41,527 nucleotides of DNA. Source: Paramicrosporidium saccamoebae (Eukaryota; Rozellomycota). The stretch covers positions 1 to 41,527 of the forward strand of contig MTSL01000128.1 of the NCBI GenBank assembly GCA_002794465.1, in the 5' to 3' direction. Every line of letters starts with the position of its first letter. Within the stretch, counting starts at the first letter, position 1. A model generated the notes under the pieces. That model ran no database searches. It was not told the DNA's origin and saw nothing but the letters and a program-made list of their open reading frames with translations. Both the position numbers and the translations under genes were made by a program. Below, one piece after another: positions 1 to 9,142 of the stretch.

Positions 1-330
1 CTCCAAACGCTCGGGCCAAGTACGCTATACTTTTAAATAAAAAGGTGACAATGGCCTTGTTGACGATCGTGGAAAAAGAACCAACCAATGGAAGTGCCCC
101 GTTCATAGAAGGGTAGAGACGGGATGTGCCCATTACGCTTACAAGGTGGACGACAATGTAAATGCCATTCACTTTGAACAGGTTGGGCAAGTCCCTGGCA
201 GTTCATCGTATCATTAATTTATCATGGGTATGGGCGATTCAACCAGATCGGGCCCAAGAACCTCATAGACAGACCCTTTATGGGAATCCCTGGACCTTTA
301 TATACTCTCAAACTTACAAATGTATTAAAT
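1..330. other. left edge, no gene supported
   Basis: An AATAAA hexamer at 36-41 (+) may be the poly(A) signal of a gene ending to the left of the window. The rest up to the PreP start has only short overlapping frames on both strands without composition or motifs suggesting a gene. Confidence 0.4.
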
Positions 331-3297
331 ATGAGGAGAGCATTGGCTGGCTCTTCCTTTTGGGGGACTAGAAGATTTGGGAGCGCATGCACAGCCAAAA
401 GTCTCTCAACTGGTTCCAAAATTGACAATTTCACTGTCCAGTCGATTCGGGAGATACCAGAACTCGGAGTGACAGGCATACTAATGCGTCATCCCACCGG
501 TGCCACCGCTCTGCATCTCGCCAAGGACGACTCAAATTGCACCTTTAGCGTCGCCTTTCGCACCTTTCCCCGTGATTCTACGGGGGCACCACACATTCTA
601 GAACATCTCGCATTATGCGGGAGTCGACGATATCCAATTCGCGATCCGTTCTTCAAGATGCTGAACCGGTCGCTTGCCACGTACATGAATGCTTGGACGG
701 GACGAGATTGGACAATGTATCCATTTGCCACTCGGAATATTCGCGATTATGAAAATCTGAGGGGAGTATACATGGACGCGGCATTCAGACCTTTGCTCCG
801 AGAGGAGGATTTTCGGCAGGAAGGATGGAGGCTGGAAAAGGACGAGGACAAGTGGAAAATTTCAGGAGTCGTTTACAATGAGATGAAAGGTGCATTTTCT
901 GATGCCGAATCTCTGTTTTCCACCCGGTGTCAGCAGCAAATGTTCCCAGGCACCTCTTATTCCCATGTGAGTGGAGGCGATCCTCTTGCGATTCCATCTC
1001 TTTCCCATAGGGATTTAGTGGACTTTTGTAGATCCCACTATCATCCCGCAAATGCTCTGTTTTACTCTTATGGTAATCTGGAATTGGAAACTCATCTTTC
1101 CAAGCTCGATGAGACTCTTGGTCAGATTATGGCTGATTGCGGCGAATTTACACCGTTGAGGAAGCCGATGGATGGATTTCAGCCGTTTGCCAATCCCAAA
1201 TCTGTAGAAATCATGGGAAGTATTGATCCAATGAGTGATCCCAACAAGCAGATAAAGATGATTACATCTTTTATTACCAACCCAATCACCAATTCCCAAA
1301 CGACGTTTAATATGCAGATACTATCGTCGCTGCTTTTGGATGGTCCCGCTGCTCCGTTGTACAAGGCGTTGATTGAGTCGAATATTGGAAGTGAGTATGC
1401 TCCGGGGACTGGGTATGACTCTTCTCTTGCGACGACAACCTTTTCGGCTGGTTTGCAGGGAATCACTGCCGACAATGTTCCGAGGGTGGAGGAGCTTGTA
1501 CTAAAGACACTTGAACAAGTGCGGAATAATGGCTTCCCTGCAGAGCGGATCAATTCAGTGGTCCATCAGATCCAACTTGGACTACGGTATCATTCCGCCG
1601 ATTTTGGATTGGGGCTAGTGCAACGTGCTGCCTCTAGCTGGGTGCACGAACAATGTCCGTTGAGCGAGCTGGCAGTGATGGAAAAGGTCAATGCGTTCCG
1701 TAAGCAGTATGATGAGGGAGGATTGTTTGAACGACTCATTGACCAGATGATGGAGAGCAAACATCGATTGACATTTGTTATGCGGCCGGATAGCGAATAT
1801 AATCAGCAGCAGGATAAATTGGAAGCAGAGTTGGTCGAGAAACTGGTGGGTCAACATGATCAAAGCAGCTTGGAGGGCATATTGGAAAAGAATCGAAAGC
1901 TGTTAGAGTCGCAGGACCGGGTTGAGGACAAGTCGCTGCTTCCCTGTCTCGGTATGGCCGACATTAGCGAGTCTATAGAAAAGAGTCCTTATGCAAAGTC
2001 TGTGGATCCACGCAAGAACCTGACCATATTCTCACGTGAATCGCCCAAGGCCAACGGCCTGACATACTTTAAATCCAAAGTGGCAATTAAGCTGCCCAAA
2101 TCCAAGATTGCCCTACTGCCCATGTTGACAAACTGTCTGACAGAATTGGGAGTTGAGAATATGCCGATTGATGAGTTTGATGGCAAAGTCCGTGCCACCT
2201 GCGCCGGTCTCAATGTGTCTGTCCACCAGGAACGGCCTACAAATGAATCTATCGACCCCGCATTGTCACTAGTGTTGTCATCGCATGCATTGGAGGAGAA
2301 TGCCTCAAAAATGTTTGATCTGTTCGGCCTGGCAATAAGCAAGACTAATTGGCAGGATCTCGACCGAATCAGAACGCACGTAAATGGAGCGTTGGCAGGA
2401 CTTGCTAACTCGATCGCTGGTGCGGGCAGCTCATTTGCCTTGTCGCTTGCTGCGGCTCCTATCTCTTCGTACCGCTACAATCGCGAGTTACTCTCGGGAA
2501 TTTCGCAGATCCGAGTCTTGAAGCAGCTGTCGGCCGACATTGAGGGGACTGCCAAATTGCTGCAAAATGTGCTCTATAGAATTGCCGCCAAGAACGCCAA
2601 GGCCATTGCAGTTATTACCCAGGATGCCACCCTCCGTCCTATGATGGAAAGGAGCGCACAACAACTAATGAAACTCATTCCCGCCGCCAAGACGCGGGTT
2701 TCGTTCAAGAGCACTTTACCAGTCACCACCCGGAACTATGCTCTTGAAATGCCCTTCACTACAAACTATGTTGCCCAGGTGTTTGGCACTAATCCTTTTG
2801 ATGACAATCTTGCTGCAAACCTGTCCATTCTCGCTCGGTTAGCGTCGTCGCAGTTTCTACATCGAGAGATTCGGGAAAAGGGTGGCGCCTATGGCGGCTC
2901 TGCCTCGTACAGTCGCATGGACGGATTGTTTGCTCTATATTCGTACCGCGATCCTGACCCGCTTAACACTATCAAAGTCTTTTCATGTGTGGCCGATTGG
3001 CTTAAGAACAGTGTGATTAGTGAATCAGATCTTTTGGAAGCCAAATTGGCCGTGTTTGGAGATTTGGACAAGCCGCAAGATGTAGCAATGGAGGGATTGC
3101 AGCAATTCTTCCATGGCATGGATGATATCAGTAGACAGACTTTCCGGGATGCCCTGATGCGGGTCACTGCCGAATCACTGAAGCAATCTGGCCAAGGAGT
3201 CTTCCAAAATACAAAAAAACGCACTGTTGCCCTGCTAGAAGAGGGAGGCAAACATACGGGCCAACTTTTAGGATTCAAAATTGACAAATACGAGTAA
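331..3297 (+). CDS. CYM1: Presequence protease, mitochondrial (PreP/Cym1)
   Basis: M16C zinc metallopeptidase of the mitochondrial matrix that degrades cleaved targeting presequences and other short peptides. The inverted zinc motif HILEH is at about residues 88-92, with the third ligand glutamate in VVYNEMKGAF at about 184. The flanking ALCGS, RDPFFKML and MNAWTGRDWTMYPFA blocks are typical of PreP. The C-terminal half keeps the EKGGAYGGSASY segment seen in M16C enzymes. The length (988 aa) matches the family. I chose the ATG at 331 over the in-frame ATG at 280, because the protein then begins MRRALAGSSFWGTRRFGS, a basic, serine-rich, acid-free mitochondrial presequence. No intron is needed. 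A threonine usual after HILEH is leucine here; the zinc ligands are intact. Confidence 0.95.
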   Translation: MRRALAGSSFWGTRRFGSACTAKSLSTGSKIDNFTVQSIREIPELGVTGILMRHPTGATALHLAKDDSNCTFSVAFRTFPRDSTGAPHILEHLALCGSRRYPIRDPFFKMLNRSLATYMNAWTGRDWTMYPFATRNIRDYENLRGVYMDAAFRPLLREEDFRQEGWRLEKDEDKWKISGVVYNEMKGAFSDAESLFSTRCQQQMFPGTSYSHVSGGDPLAIPSLSHRDLVDFCRSHYHPANALFYSYGNLELETHLSKLDETLGQIMADCGEFTPLRKPMDGFQPFANPKSVEIMGSIDPMSDPNKQIKMITSFITNPITNSQTTFNMQILSSLLLDGPAAPLYKALIESNIGSEYAPGTGYDSSLATTTFSAGLQGITADNVPRVEELVLKTLEQVRNNGFPAERINSVVHQIQLGLRYHSADFGLGLVQRAASSWVHEQCPLSELAVMEKVNAFRKQYDEGGLFERLIDQMMESKHRLTFVMRPDSEYNQQQDKLEAELVEKLVGQHDQSSLEGILEKNRKLLESQDRVEDKSLLPCLGMADISESIEKSPYAKSVDPRKNLTIFSRESPKANGLTYFKSKVAIKLPKSKIALLPMLTNCLTELGVENMPIDEFDGKVRATCAGLNVSVHQERPTNESIDPALSLVLSSHALEENASKMFDLFGLAISKTNWQDLDRIRTHVNGALAGLANSIAGAGSSFALSLAAAPISSYRYNRELLSGISQIRVLKQLSADIEGTAKLLQNVLYRIAAKNAKAIAVITQDATLRPMMERSAQQLMKLIPAAKTRVSFKSTLPVTTRNYALEMPFTTNYVAQVFGTNPFDDNLAANLSILARLASSQFLHREIREKGGAYGGSASYSRMDGLFALYSYRDPDPLNTIKVFSCVADWLKNSVISESDLLEAKLAVFGDLDKPQDVAMEGLQQFFHGMDDISRQTFRDALMRVTAESLKQSGQGVFQNTKKRTVALLEEGGKHTGQLLGFKIDKYE

Positions 3298-3398
3298 CTG
3301 CCGAGTTGTTGGATGGTCAGAGTAACTCGAATATTCCAAATGACCTCTGGATACCCTTCGCTCCTGCCTCCGAATACCAGAATACCCGAATACATACG

Positions 3399-3404
3399 AA
3401 TAAA
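3399..3404 (+). terminator. poly(A) signal of PreP gene
   Basis: AATAAA about 100 bases after the PreP stop and 25 bases before the proposed start of the next gene. Confidence 0.6.
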
Positions 3405-3428
3405 TCACAAACCTATTTAATACATGTA

Positions 3429-4470
3429 ATGGTGCCGACCGAGGATTCTAAACTGAACACTGCAGAGTATTCAGAACAGGAACAGGAGCTGTGCAAGTTA
3501 AAGGTATCAATTCGATAGAATGAATGATGCTTATAGTAGGAACGGGTGATAAAGATAAAGTCACTGGAGGCCGCAGTATATCAGGAGGAGAGTGCGTACA
3601 AGTCAGAGTTGACGAAGCGCAAGAAACAGCTGACGGGACGTCCATTGCTTATGGAACAGCTCGAGGCCATCGAGGCGAGTCGGCCAGTACGGATGCCGTT
3701 TCTGTTGTGGGCGGCACTGGGACCGGCGAATCTGATCCTTCCCGACCGCGAACGACTGCAATACAAGGCGTCGTATGAACAGTTCAAGGTGTTGGCCACA
3801 GTGACACATTTGTGCATGTCATTGGTGCTGCTGGTAGTGACGGATCGACCGTGGTTGGATGCATTGTCCAACTTTTGTCTGTTATACGCCTACAGCAATA
3901 TGACACTGCGGGAACACGTTCTCCGACTGAATGGTAGCGCCATGCAACGTTGGTGGGTGTGGCATCATTACTTGTGTGTGGTGTTGTCAGGAACACTGTT
4001 GGTATGGCCGTCAGGAGTGTCGTATTATGCACTGCGACGTCATCTGCTGGGCTTTATGGTGTACATTGCCTCGGTGCAGATTCTGCAATATCGCTATCAG
4101 ATGAATCGTCTATATACGCTACGTGCTCTGTCCAAGGTTGGACCGATGCAAACAACCACCGATTCAGCGTCGGTGCATATATCCAACCAATTAGCCTTTC
4201 TCCTCCCTCTAATCCTCATCGGACACGTATTCATGCAAAAAGACTAATCCGTAGATGGTGCAATTCTATAATTGCTATCTGTTCCTCATCACCGCCGCCC
4301 AGGATGCCTATCGGGAGTGGCAGTTGGTGGCCATTGGGGTGCTGTTTGGACTGATTGCACTGGGAAACATTAGTACAACGTTGCTGACCGTGTGGAAGAA
4401 GCGCGGTCGCACCGCCACCCCCATAAGAACCCGATCTTTCTCGGGACGTTCTCCGTCCCGTTCCGATTAG
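3429..4470 (+). CDS. TMEM120/TACAN (TMPIT) family membrane protein, three exons
   Basis: Multi-pass membrane protein of the TMEM120 family (nuclear envelope/ER; animal members are linked to fat-cell biology and mechanosensation, with a fold like ELOVL enzymes). Exons are 3429-3503, 3540-4226 and 4255-4470, giving 325 aa against about 340 in animals. Exon 1 and the start of exon 2 form the family's N-terminal coiled coil (QEQELCKLK joining ERVIKIKSLEAAV). The core shows NGSAMQRWWVWHHYLCVVLSG, LLVWPSGVSYYALRR, then QILQYRYQMNRLYTLRALS, all family signatures. Exon 3 supplies the last membrane segment (EWQLVAIGVLFGLIALGN) and a basic, serine-rich tail. Without removing the two short introns the protein stops at IGHVFMQKD and loses its last helix. 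The start of exon 1 is less certain than the 3' junction. Confidence 0.88.
3504..3539 (+). other. intron 1 of TMEM120 gene (36 nt)
   Basis: Donor GTATCA, acceptor CTTATAGTAG. It lies in phase 0 and its removal joins LCKLK to ERVIK in the coiled coil. The shorter acceptor three bases upstream would start exon 2 with a TAG stop. Confidence 0.65.
4227..4254 (+). other. intron 2 of TMEM120 gene (28 nt)
   Basis: Donor GTATTC, branch-like GACTAAT, acceptor CCGTAG. Removal changes frame by +1 exactly as needed to join ILIGH to MVQFYNCYLFLI, restoring the family's C-terminal membrane region. Confidence 0.88.
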
Positions 4471-4782
4471 CCCACCATTAAACAATATTCATTTAAGATT
4501 GGTAATCCAGATAGCAATCTCACGTCCAGTATGCTGAGGGCAGCTGTATACATGTGTGGCGGGCTAAACCGTTAGCCACGTCAAAGGATTAAAGTAGGAG
4601 AGGTAGGTCGCGACTCAAGTATCCATATCGGGGCATCTCACCAGAACTGGTTGCTATTGCAGTAGTTTGGTGCCCAATAGCATGGCTTCCATTCTATTGG
4701 CTAACAATATGCCACATATTTTAATAAAATGCATACGCTCACCAGCAGGCGCTCTTAACAAAACCATTTATTCGTTGTCCCA
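4471..4782. other. intergenic region upstream of uL2m
   Basis: It holds CCAAT boxes in both orientations (4674-4678 +, 4696-4700 -), a perfect 6-bp hairpin GGCTAA/TTAGCC with a 4-base loop (4562-4577), and an AATAAA at 4723-4728. ATTAAA near 4486 may end the TMEM120 transcript. No RNA gene recognised. Confidence 0.4.
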
Positions 4783-5688
4783 ATGTGGAAACGGTTCTAT
4801 GGAGTGGCATCAATGCCGCTCCGTGACGTACGAGGCAGTAACCCGCTTACATTGTTGGGACGTAAGGGACTACTACAACAGCTGCCGACGGCGGTGGCAG
4901 CAACATTGAAGCCAGACCTCAAGCTGACACAACTCCGAAACGCCGTCCGGATGCATGCGCGTCAACTGCCGTTTCCAGAGCATATGCTTGACATTGACCC
5001 GCTGACTGTCATTCCCGTCCGTGGAGCACATCCCGCATTGTCAGTGGCGCTGCGTAAGAAGGGCGGACGAAACCACCATGGAAAGATTACGTGTCGCCAT
5101 CGCGGGGGCGGCTTCAAACGTCGAATCAGACTGTTGGACAAAAGTCGACTGGCCAAGGGACAGGTGGTCCGCATTGAACACGATCCTAACCGATCCGCTA
5201 AAATTGCCCTTGTGAAGGGAGTGGATGGACGGGTCTTTTATGTATTGGCCTGGGACGGCTGCAAGGCCGGCGATACAGTGGATATGACGGGTCAGCGTAA
5301 TGGTACCACTCTCTCCCTCCTTGATATTGCTCTCGGTACCACCATCCACAATATTGAAACACGACCTGGCCAGGGCGGTCAGTTGTGTCGCTCCGCCGGC
5401 ACCAAAGCTGTACTCGTAGGAAAGTCAGGCGGTGAGGCAAGCATCAAACTGCCCAGCGGTGTCATTCGCAAATTGTCACTGCAATGTCGTGCCACCATTG
5501 GAGTGGTTGGGAATGCCGAATGGCATTTGCGGATATTGGGAAAGGCCGGTCGACGACGCAATTTGGGTTGGCGGCCGACAGTACGTGGAGTGGCCATGAA
5601 TGCCAATGATCATCCTCATGGTGGAGGAAAGGGTGGTCGGTCAAAGGGTAAGCCATCACAATCCCCATGGGGCAAGATTTGCAAATAA
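4783..5688 (+). CDS. RML2: Mitochondrial large-subunit ribosomal protein uL2m
   Basis: uL2m binds the peptidyl-transferase region of the mitochondrial large rRNA. The 301-residue protein has the complete L2 signature: KKGGRNHHGKITCRHRGGG, RIEHDPNRSAKIALVKG, an IHNIETRPGQGGQLCRSAGT block, and the C-terminal GWRPTVRGVAMNANDHPHGG with GKGGRSKGKPSQSPWGK. The HPHGGG loop that reaches the peptidyl-transferase centre is intact. The N-terminus (MWKRFYGVASMPLRDVRGS) is basic and lacks acidic residues at first, fitting a mitochondrial targeting peptide. Its presence implies a translating mitochondrial genome, unlike true microsporidia with mitosomes. Intronless. Confidence 0.95.
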   Translation: MWKRFYGVASMPLRDVRGSNPLTLLGRKGLLQQLPTAVAATLKPDLKLTQLRNAVRMHARQLPFPEHMLDIDPLTVIPVRGAHPALSVALRKKGGRNHHGKITCRHRGGGFKRRIRLLDKSRLAKGQVVRIEHDPNRSAKIALVKGVDGRVFYVLAWDGCKAGDTVDMTGQRNGTTLSLLDIALGTTIHNIETRPGQGGQLCRSAGTKAVLVGKSGGEASIKLPSGVIRKLSLQCRATIGVVGNAEWHLRILGKAGRRRNLGWRPTVRGVAMNANDHPHGGGKGGRSKGKPSQSPWGKICK

Positions 5689-5689
5689 A
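5684..5689 (+). terminator. poly(A) signal overlapping the uL2m stop
   Basis: AATAAA contains the TAA stop codon (5686-5688). Confidence 0.6.
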
Positions 5690-6044
5690 CCCCATCACTG
5701 TTAGATAAGATAGTAGTAAGTATATCTATGCATTCCAATAAAGTTCAAGTTGGACTAAGTAGTGAGATCATTATTGGAATTGGGATCACCAGCGGATATT
5801 ATTTTACGGGTATTTAATTTATTGAGTAATCCGCCAGGCTAGGTTCTGCTGTTAATGACCGAGTTGCATGGGTTATGACTAGAATTTACGAGTCATGATT
5901 GAACGCTTGCTTTACCAATAATGGATCTCCTCTTCATAAAAATGAGCCTTCTATTTGGCAGGAATAAAGATCCTTCTTAACAAGAATGAACCTCCCGCTC
6001 ATACTCCCACTCATCGTATTCCCATCCGTTGGTCTTGATTTTTA
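5690..6044. other. 3'-3' intergenic region
   Basis: Between converging genes. A second + AATAAA lies near 5738 and a minus-strand AATAAA (TTTATT on +, about 5816) may serve the hydrolase gene. Nothing else recognised. Confidence 0.4.
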
Positions 6045-7820
6045 TCAAGCAGGCGGCATTGCTTCGTCGGGGCTCGATTTGCGTCGTTTTATATAAACCA
6101 GAATGGCGATTGTAGCCAACACGAGGACCACTCCACCAATCCCTAGACCAATTAACAGGGTCGTGGGAAGCTGCCCGGGAGCGGTAGTTGTTGGCTCATG
6201 TGATCCTCCATTGGTCGTGGTTCTTTGTTGTGGCGCAGAGCCCTCGCTATGGTGTGTCGGTACCGCCTTAAATACCGGTGTTGTGTTGGACTCGGTGGCA
6301 ACTACGTCCCAAATGTCCTGAAAATCGGGTGCATTCTTTAACGTCCAGTCTAGCTTTCTCTCTGCGTCCTCCGCCGCCATGCAGGTCTTGTAATCAAAGG
6401 TGTGTCCGGCTGGATACAACATCTGTAACACCAGTGCTGCCATGCACTCGCCCATATAGCCATCGTGACCGCGGTTTTGAAACAGGAGCCAGTGCTTCCG
6501 TGGAACTTTGATCTCATTATATAGCTCCCAGCCTGGATAGTATGGGGTGTTGAGGTCCATCCGACTTTGTGCAAATGCAAACTCGGTGGTGCTCGACACT
6601 ACAGGCGATCCCAATGTGCACGTCAGATTCTTCTGAGCTTGTTGAAGAGCTTCGTATCGCCAGTGATAAAGTTGCTTGTAGGCCTCACTGGGGTACAGAT
6701 CGTCGTAACTGGAAGACACACTTGGCGGTGCAACGCTCTCAAAACAATAGTCATAGGACAGCAACACTAACGTATTTACCAACGTATTGCTATCGTCTCC
6801 GCCGGCCCAGGACGTCTTCTTGTACACGGGGTTAATGTACTTTTCAAGTGGCTCGATGACTTTTCTCCTATACTCGTCGAGATCTGTACAATCACTAGTC
6901 GCCTTTACAATTGGCAAGATGGCCATCACCGACCGGTATTCACGACTATTGGGAAACCTTTCGTGGTTTCCCATAATTAAATCCATAAGTATAAAGCTCA
7001 ATTCTCGCACTTTCTCCCCTTGGCCAGTGCCCGTAATGTCAAATACGTTATGGAATAATTCTGTGCACTCATTGTAGGATGGATCGATCATATTCCTGAC
7101 CGCCTGTCGGTAGTTTTTCTCCACAGCTCCTCCCATCTTGCTTCGGCAGAATGCATCCATTGCACAATTCTCAGCTATCCCTTGCAGGGATGTATTCCTA
7201 TTCTTGTGAACGGTGGAAATGCCGCCCATGATAACTGAATTGTATAGATTTGGGAGACGCGAAGCGGAATGGTGCGCCCACTCGGAGCCATATGAGAAAC
7301 CATGCAGGACGATCCGCGATCTTTCCGTCCACCCAGGCCCCATTTTTATTGCCAACGAAATCATTCCAACATCCAATGCAGCGTTCTCCAAAGTTACATC
7401 CTGTGCATCAAACGGGCCACTGCTGAGGTGTTTTTGAAGATTGCCTTTCATATCGCTCCATCTGTAACTTGCACTGGCAAACTCACCTGAAGTGCCCAAG
7501 CCTCGATGATCGACAGCGTAGCCGGCCACATCACCATCGCAAATTTCTGTCCACATGTTGGCAGAATCCATCTCATCTGCCCCATAGCCGCCCGGTCCAC
7601 CAGCCAAATAGAGCACATGGATCCAGGGCTTTGAGCCAGGTACGGTGACCTGTTGGAAGCCAACATCAAAGGTCTTTCCATTTGTGGTATAGTTGGATGG
7701 AACCTTTACATACCCGCGTTTTGTGGATAGATCAGTTGAAGCACAAAACTTGTCACTACAGCTGGATTCCCATCGGATAGTGGGGTTTAGATCTCGTAGT
7801 TTGTGTTCCCAATCGACCAT
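6045..7820 (-). CDS. Membrane-anchored alpha/beta hydrolase (S33 peptidase-like)
   Basis: Predicted serine hydrolase resembling the prolyl/tripeptidyl aminopeptidase (S33) branch of the alpha/beta fold. The oxyanion segment YLAGGPGGYGAD is at about 72-82, followed by VDHRGLGTSGE. The nucleophile elbow HGFSYGS puts the catalytic serine at about 176. The acid is probably in MDLNTPYYPG and the histidine in NRGHDGYMG near the C-terminal side. Cysteines and many NxS/T sites suggest an exported domain. A Thr/Pro/Ser stalk then leads to one transmembrane helix (about 551-575) and a short KRRK cytosolic tail, giving a type I surface topology. From this ATG there is no signal peptide. The in-frame codons just upstream (to about 7860) are hydrophobic but have no ATG before a stop, so a first exon may be missing. 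The substrate cannot be read from sequence. Confidence 0.75.
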   Translation of the reverse strand: MVDWEHKLRDLNPTIRWESSCSDKFCASTDLSTKRGYVKVPSNYTTNGKTFDVGFQQVTVPGSKPWIHVLYLAGGPGGYGADEMDSANMWTEICDGDVAGYAVDHRGLGTSGEFASASYRWSDMKGNLQKHLSSGPFDAQDVTLENAALDVGMISLAIKMGPGWTERSRIVLHGFSYGSEWAHHSASRLPNLYNSVIMGGISTVHKNRNTSLQGIAENCAMDAFCRSKMGGAVEKNYRQAVRNMIDPSYNECTELFHNVFDITGTGQGEKVRELSFILMDLIMGNHERFPNSREYRSVMAILPIVKATSDCTDLDEYRRKVIEPLEKYINPVYKKTSWAGGDDSNTLVNTLVLLSYDYCFESVAPPSVSSSYDDLYPSEAYKQLYHWRYEALQQAQKNLTCTLGSPVVSSTTEFAFAQSRMDLNTPYYPGWELYNEIKVPRKHWLLFQNRGHDGYMGECMAALVLQMLYPAGHTFDYKTCMAAEDAERKLDWTLKNAPDFQDIWDVVATESNTTPVFKAVPTHHSEGSAPQQRTTTNGGSHEPTTTAPGQLPTTLLIGLGIGGVVLVLATIAILVYIKRRKSSPDEAMPPA

Positions 7821-8027
7821 TCCGGATGCTAACCCGAGAACGAATGATATGTGGTTGAGGGAATGCTCTGAGCACCAATCACCAAATTACATTAGTTACG
7901 AGGTGCTGATCCGTCTGTTATTCGTCAGCTCATAGTTAGACTACTGAGGTGCTCATTGGTTCATTCTCAAACGAGTCAGTGATCCCAAGACCCTTTAAAG
8001 CCATCACTCTGTCGGATGGCATGAACA
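7821..8027. promoter_or_regulatory. divergent promoter with CCAAT boxes
   Basis: The region lies between the hydrolase (-) and the small secreted protein (+). It contains ACCAATCA at about 7874-7881 (+) and an inverted ATTGG at 7955-7959. TTTAAAG at about 7994 lies some 30 bases before the + ATG and could act as a TATA-like box. Confidence 0.4.
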
Positions 8028-8288
8028 ATGCGTCTCGCCCAAATTACCATCTTAGCCGCAATTTGTCTATTCGGAGTGGCCAAGGGGGATGATTTCTTTG
8101 AAATGCTCTTTGGCACCAAGCCCTTGAACGGAAAGTTGGGCGAAAGCAGTGTAGCTCCAGAAGAATCTTCAAAACCTGAAGCGACAAGTGCCGATGCGGC
8201 CAGTTCTGATGCAGCCAACGCTGATGCAGCCAACACTGATGCGGCGGATACTACGGTTACTTCAGAGACTGATGCCACAAACGCGTAG
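8028..8288 (+). CDS. Small secreted Ala/Asp-rich protein
   Basis: An 86-residue protein of unknown function. Residues 1-20 (MRLAQITILAAICLFGVAKG) form a clear signal peptide. The mature part has a short DDFFEMLFG helix, then a low-complexity tail built from DAAN/DAAS/DAAD tetrapeptides rich in Ala, Asp, Ser and Thr. There are no cysteines in the mature part. Acidic low-complexity secreted proteins of this size are common among wall or effector proteins of parasites, but nothing here shows its role. Poly(A) AATAAA at 8297-8302. Confidence 0.65.
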   Translation: MRLAQITILAAICLFGVAKGDDFFEMLFGTKPLNGKLGESSVAPEESSKPEATSADAASSDAANADAANTDAADTTVTSETDATNA

Positions 8289-8296
8289 GACTTGCA

Positions 8297-8302
8297 AATA
8301 AA
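8297..8302 (+). terminator. poly(A) signal
   Basis: AATAAA nine bases after the stop of the small secreted protein. Confidence 0.55.
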
Positions 8303-8517
8303 TACCATTCCAAAACAATATTTGTGACTTGGAGAGGAGTCAGGGCATACTTTAATTTAATTATGTATGGTTCAGCTGACTAATCGGCACATTATTATAG
8401 TCTCGGCTGTATTCTCATGTGAAATTGCAGCACCCAAGAGACTACCCGGGGCATTCGAGCTAATCAGGGACTCGCTCGAATTAATTCCTGATTGGTCCAT
8501 CCCATGCGACAAGCTAC

Positions 8518-8895
8518 ATGTTTCATTGGCAGCGTGGCCACAGCGCGGCTATGCACGATCCGCGTAACTTGGCACTGTCACTGCTGCTCTATAACGAAGC
8601 CCTTCCCATCCGCATCACCACCCAACGTGACTACTGGCTCCTTGATGACCAAATCTTTGACGATCAATCCCTCTTCCAGAGATCCGAGCCGTCTGTAGAG
8701 AAACCAATGCAAGAACTCCAACTGGATGAGGAACGGCAAACGCTGTTCCTGGCACCGGCACCGACTCCGGCCCCGGGAACGCCAGTGACAGTGGTGCCGG
8801 AAAAAAAATGTCCAGAGCAGACGCCATGCGAGGGGCTGTTCTTGAGATCTGAGTTGCTTTCCGACAACGAATCTCAAGGATGGGTGATCGCCTAA
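8518..8895 (+). CDS. Hypothetical protein, 5' end unresolved
   Basis: An open frame of 125 codons followed by AATAAA at 8924-8929. The C-terminal half has a Pro-rich linker (APAPTPAPGTP) and two cysteines (EKKCPEQTPC). A second frame at 8367-8567 begins MVQLTNRHIIIVSAVFSCEIAAP, like a signal peptide, and overlaps it, so the real gene may be one locus of about 8367-8895 joined by an intron or broken by a frameshift. I found no GT..AG segment of 27-36 bases that makes the +1 shift. A GACTAAT branch-like motif and a TTATAG acceptor at 8379-8400 hint at an intron near the first ATG. No function recognised. Confidence 0.35.
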   Translation: MFHWQRGHSAAMHDPRNLALSLLLYNEALPIRITTQRDYWLLDDQIFDDQSLFQRSEPSVEKPMQELQLDEERQTLFLAPAPTPAPGTPVTVVPEKKCPEQTPCEGLFLRSELLSDNESQGWVIA

Positions 8896-8923
8896 TTGCT
8901 CACGTTTGCAATTCTAAAGAAAG

Positions 8924-8929
8924 AATAAA
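8924..8929 (+). terminator. poly(A) signal
   Basis: AATAAA 29 bases after the stop at 8895. Confidence 0.5.
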
Positions 8930-9079
8930 CCTACTCTAGTAACCAATTGTAGTCCAGAGTACATGTATGATATAGGGATTGATTAGCTGGACATTTGAAT
9001 GATGGGGTGGATTGACTAGTCAAGTTTTGAGAACAGAAAAATATGTATCCTTACAATTAGCAGTGAACGGGGTTTTTCC

Positions 9080-9128
9080 GTATCCTCCCACTTGGCGTGG
9101 TCCATGGTACTTTTCCCACTATGAGACA
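9080..9128 (-). repeat. dispersed intergenic repeat, diverged copy
   Basis: On the minus strand it reads TGTCTCATAGTGGGAAAAG, then TACCATGGACC, resembling the head and middle of the copy at 41472-41527. This is the most diverged copy. Confidence 0.4.
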
Positions 9129-9142
9129 CATGAATGGTAAAT

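Noticed and set aside
3524-3560. Alternative TMEM120 start at ATG 3524 with a 25-nt intron
   Set aside because: It is in frame but would lose the N-terminal coiled coil that the 3429-3503 exon provides.
4562-4577. tRNA or other structured RNA gene
   Set aside because: Only one short hairpin; no convincing A and B boxes or cloverleaf.
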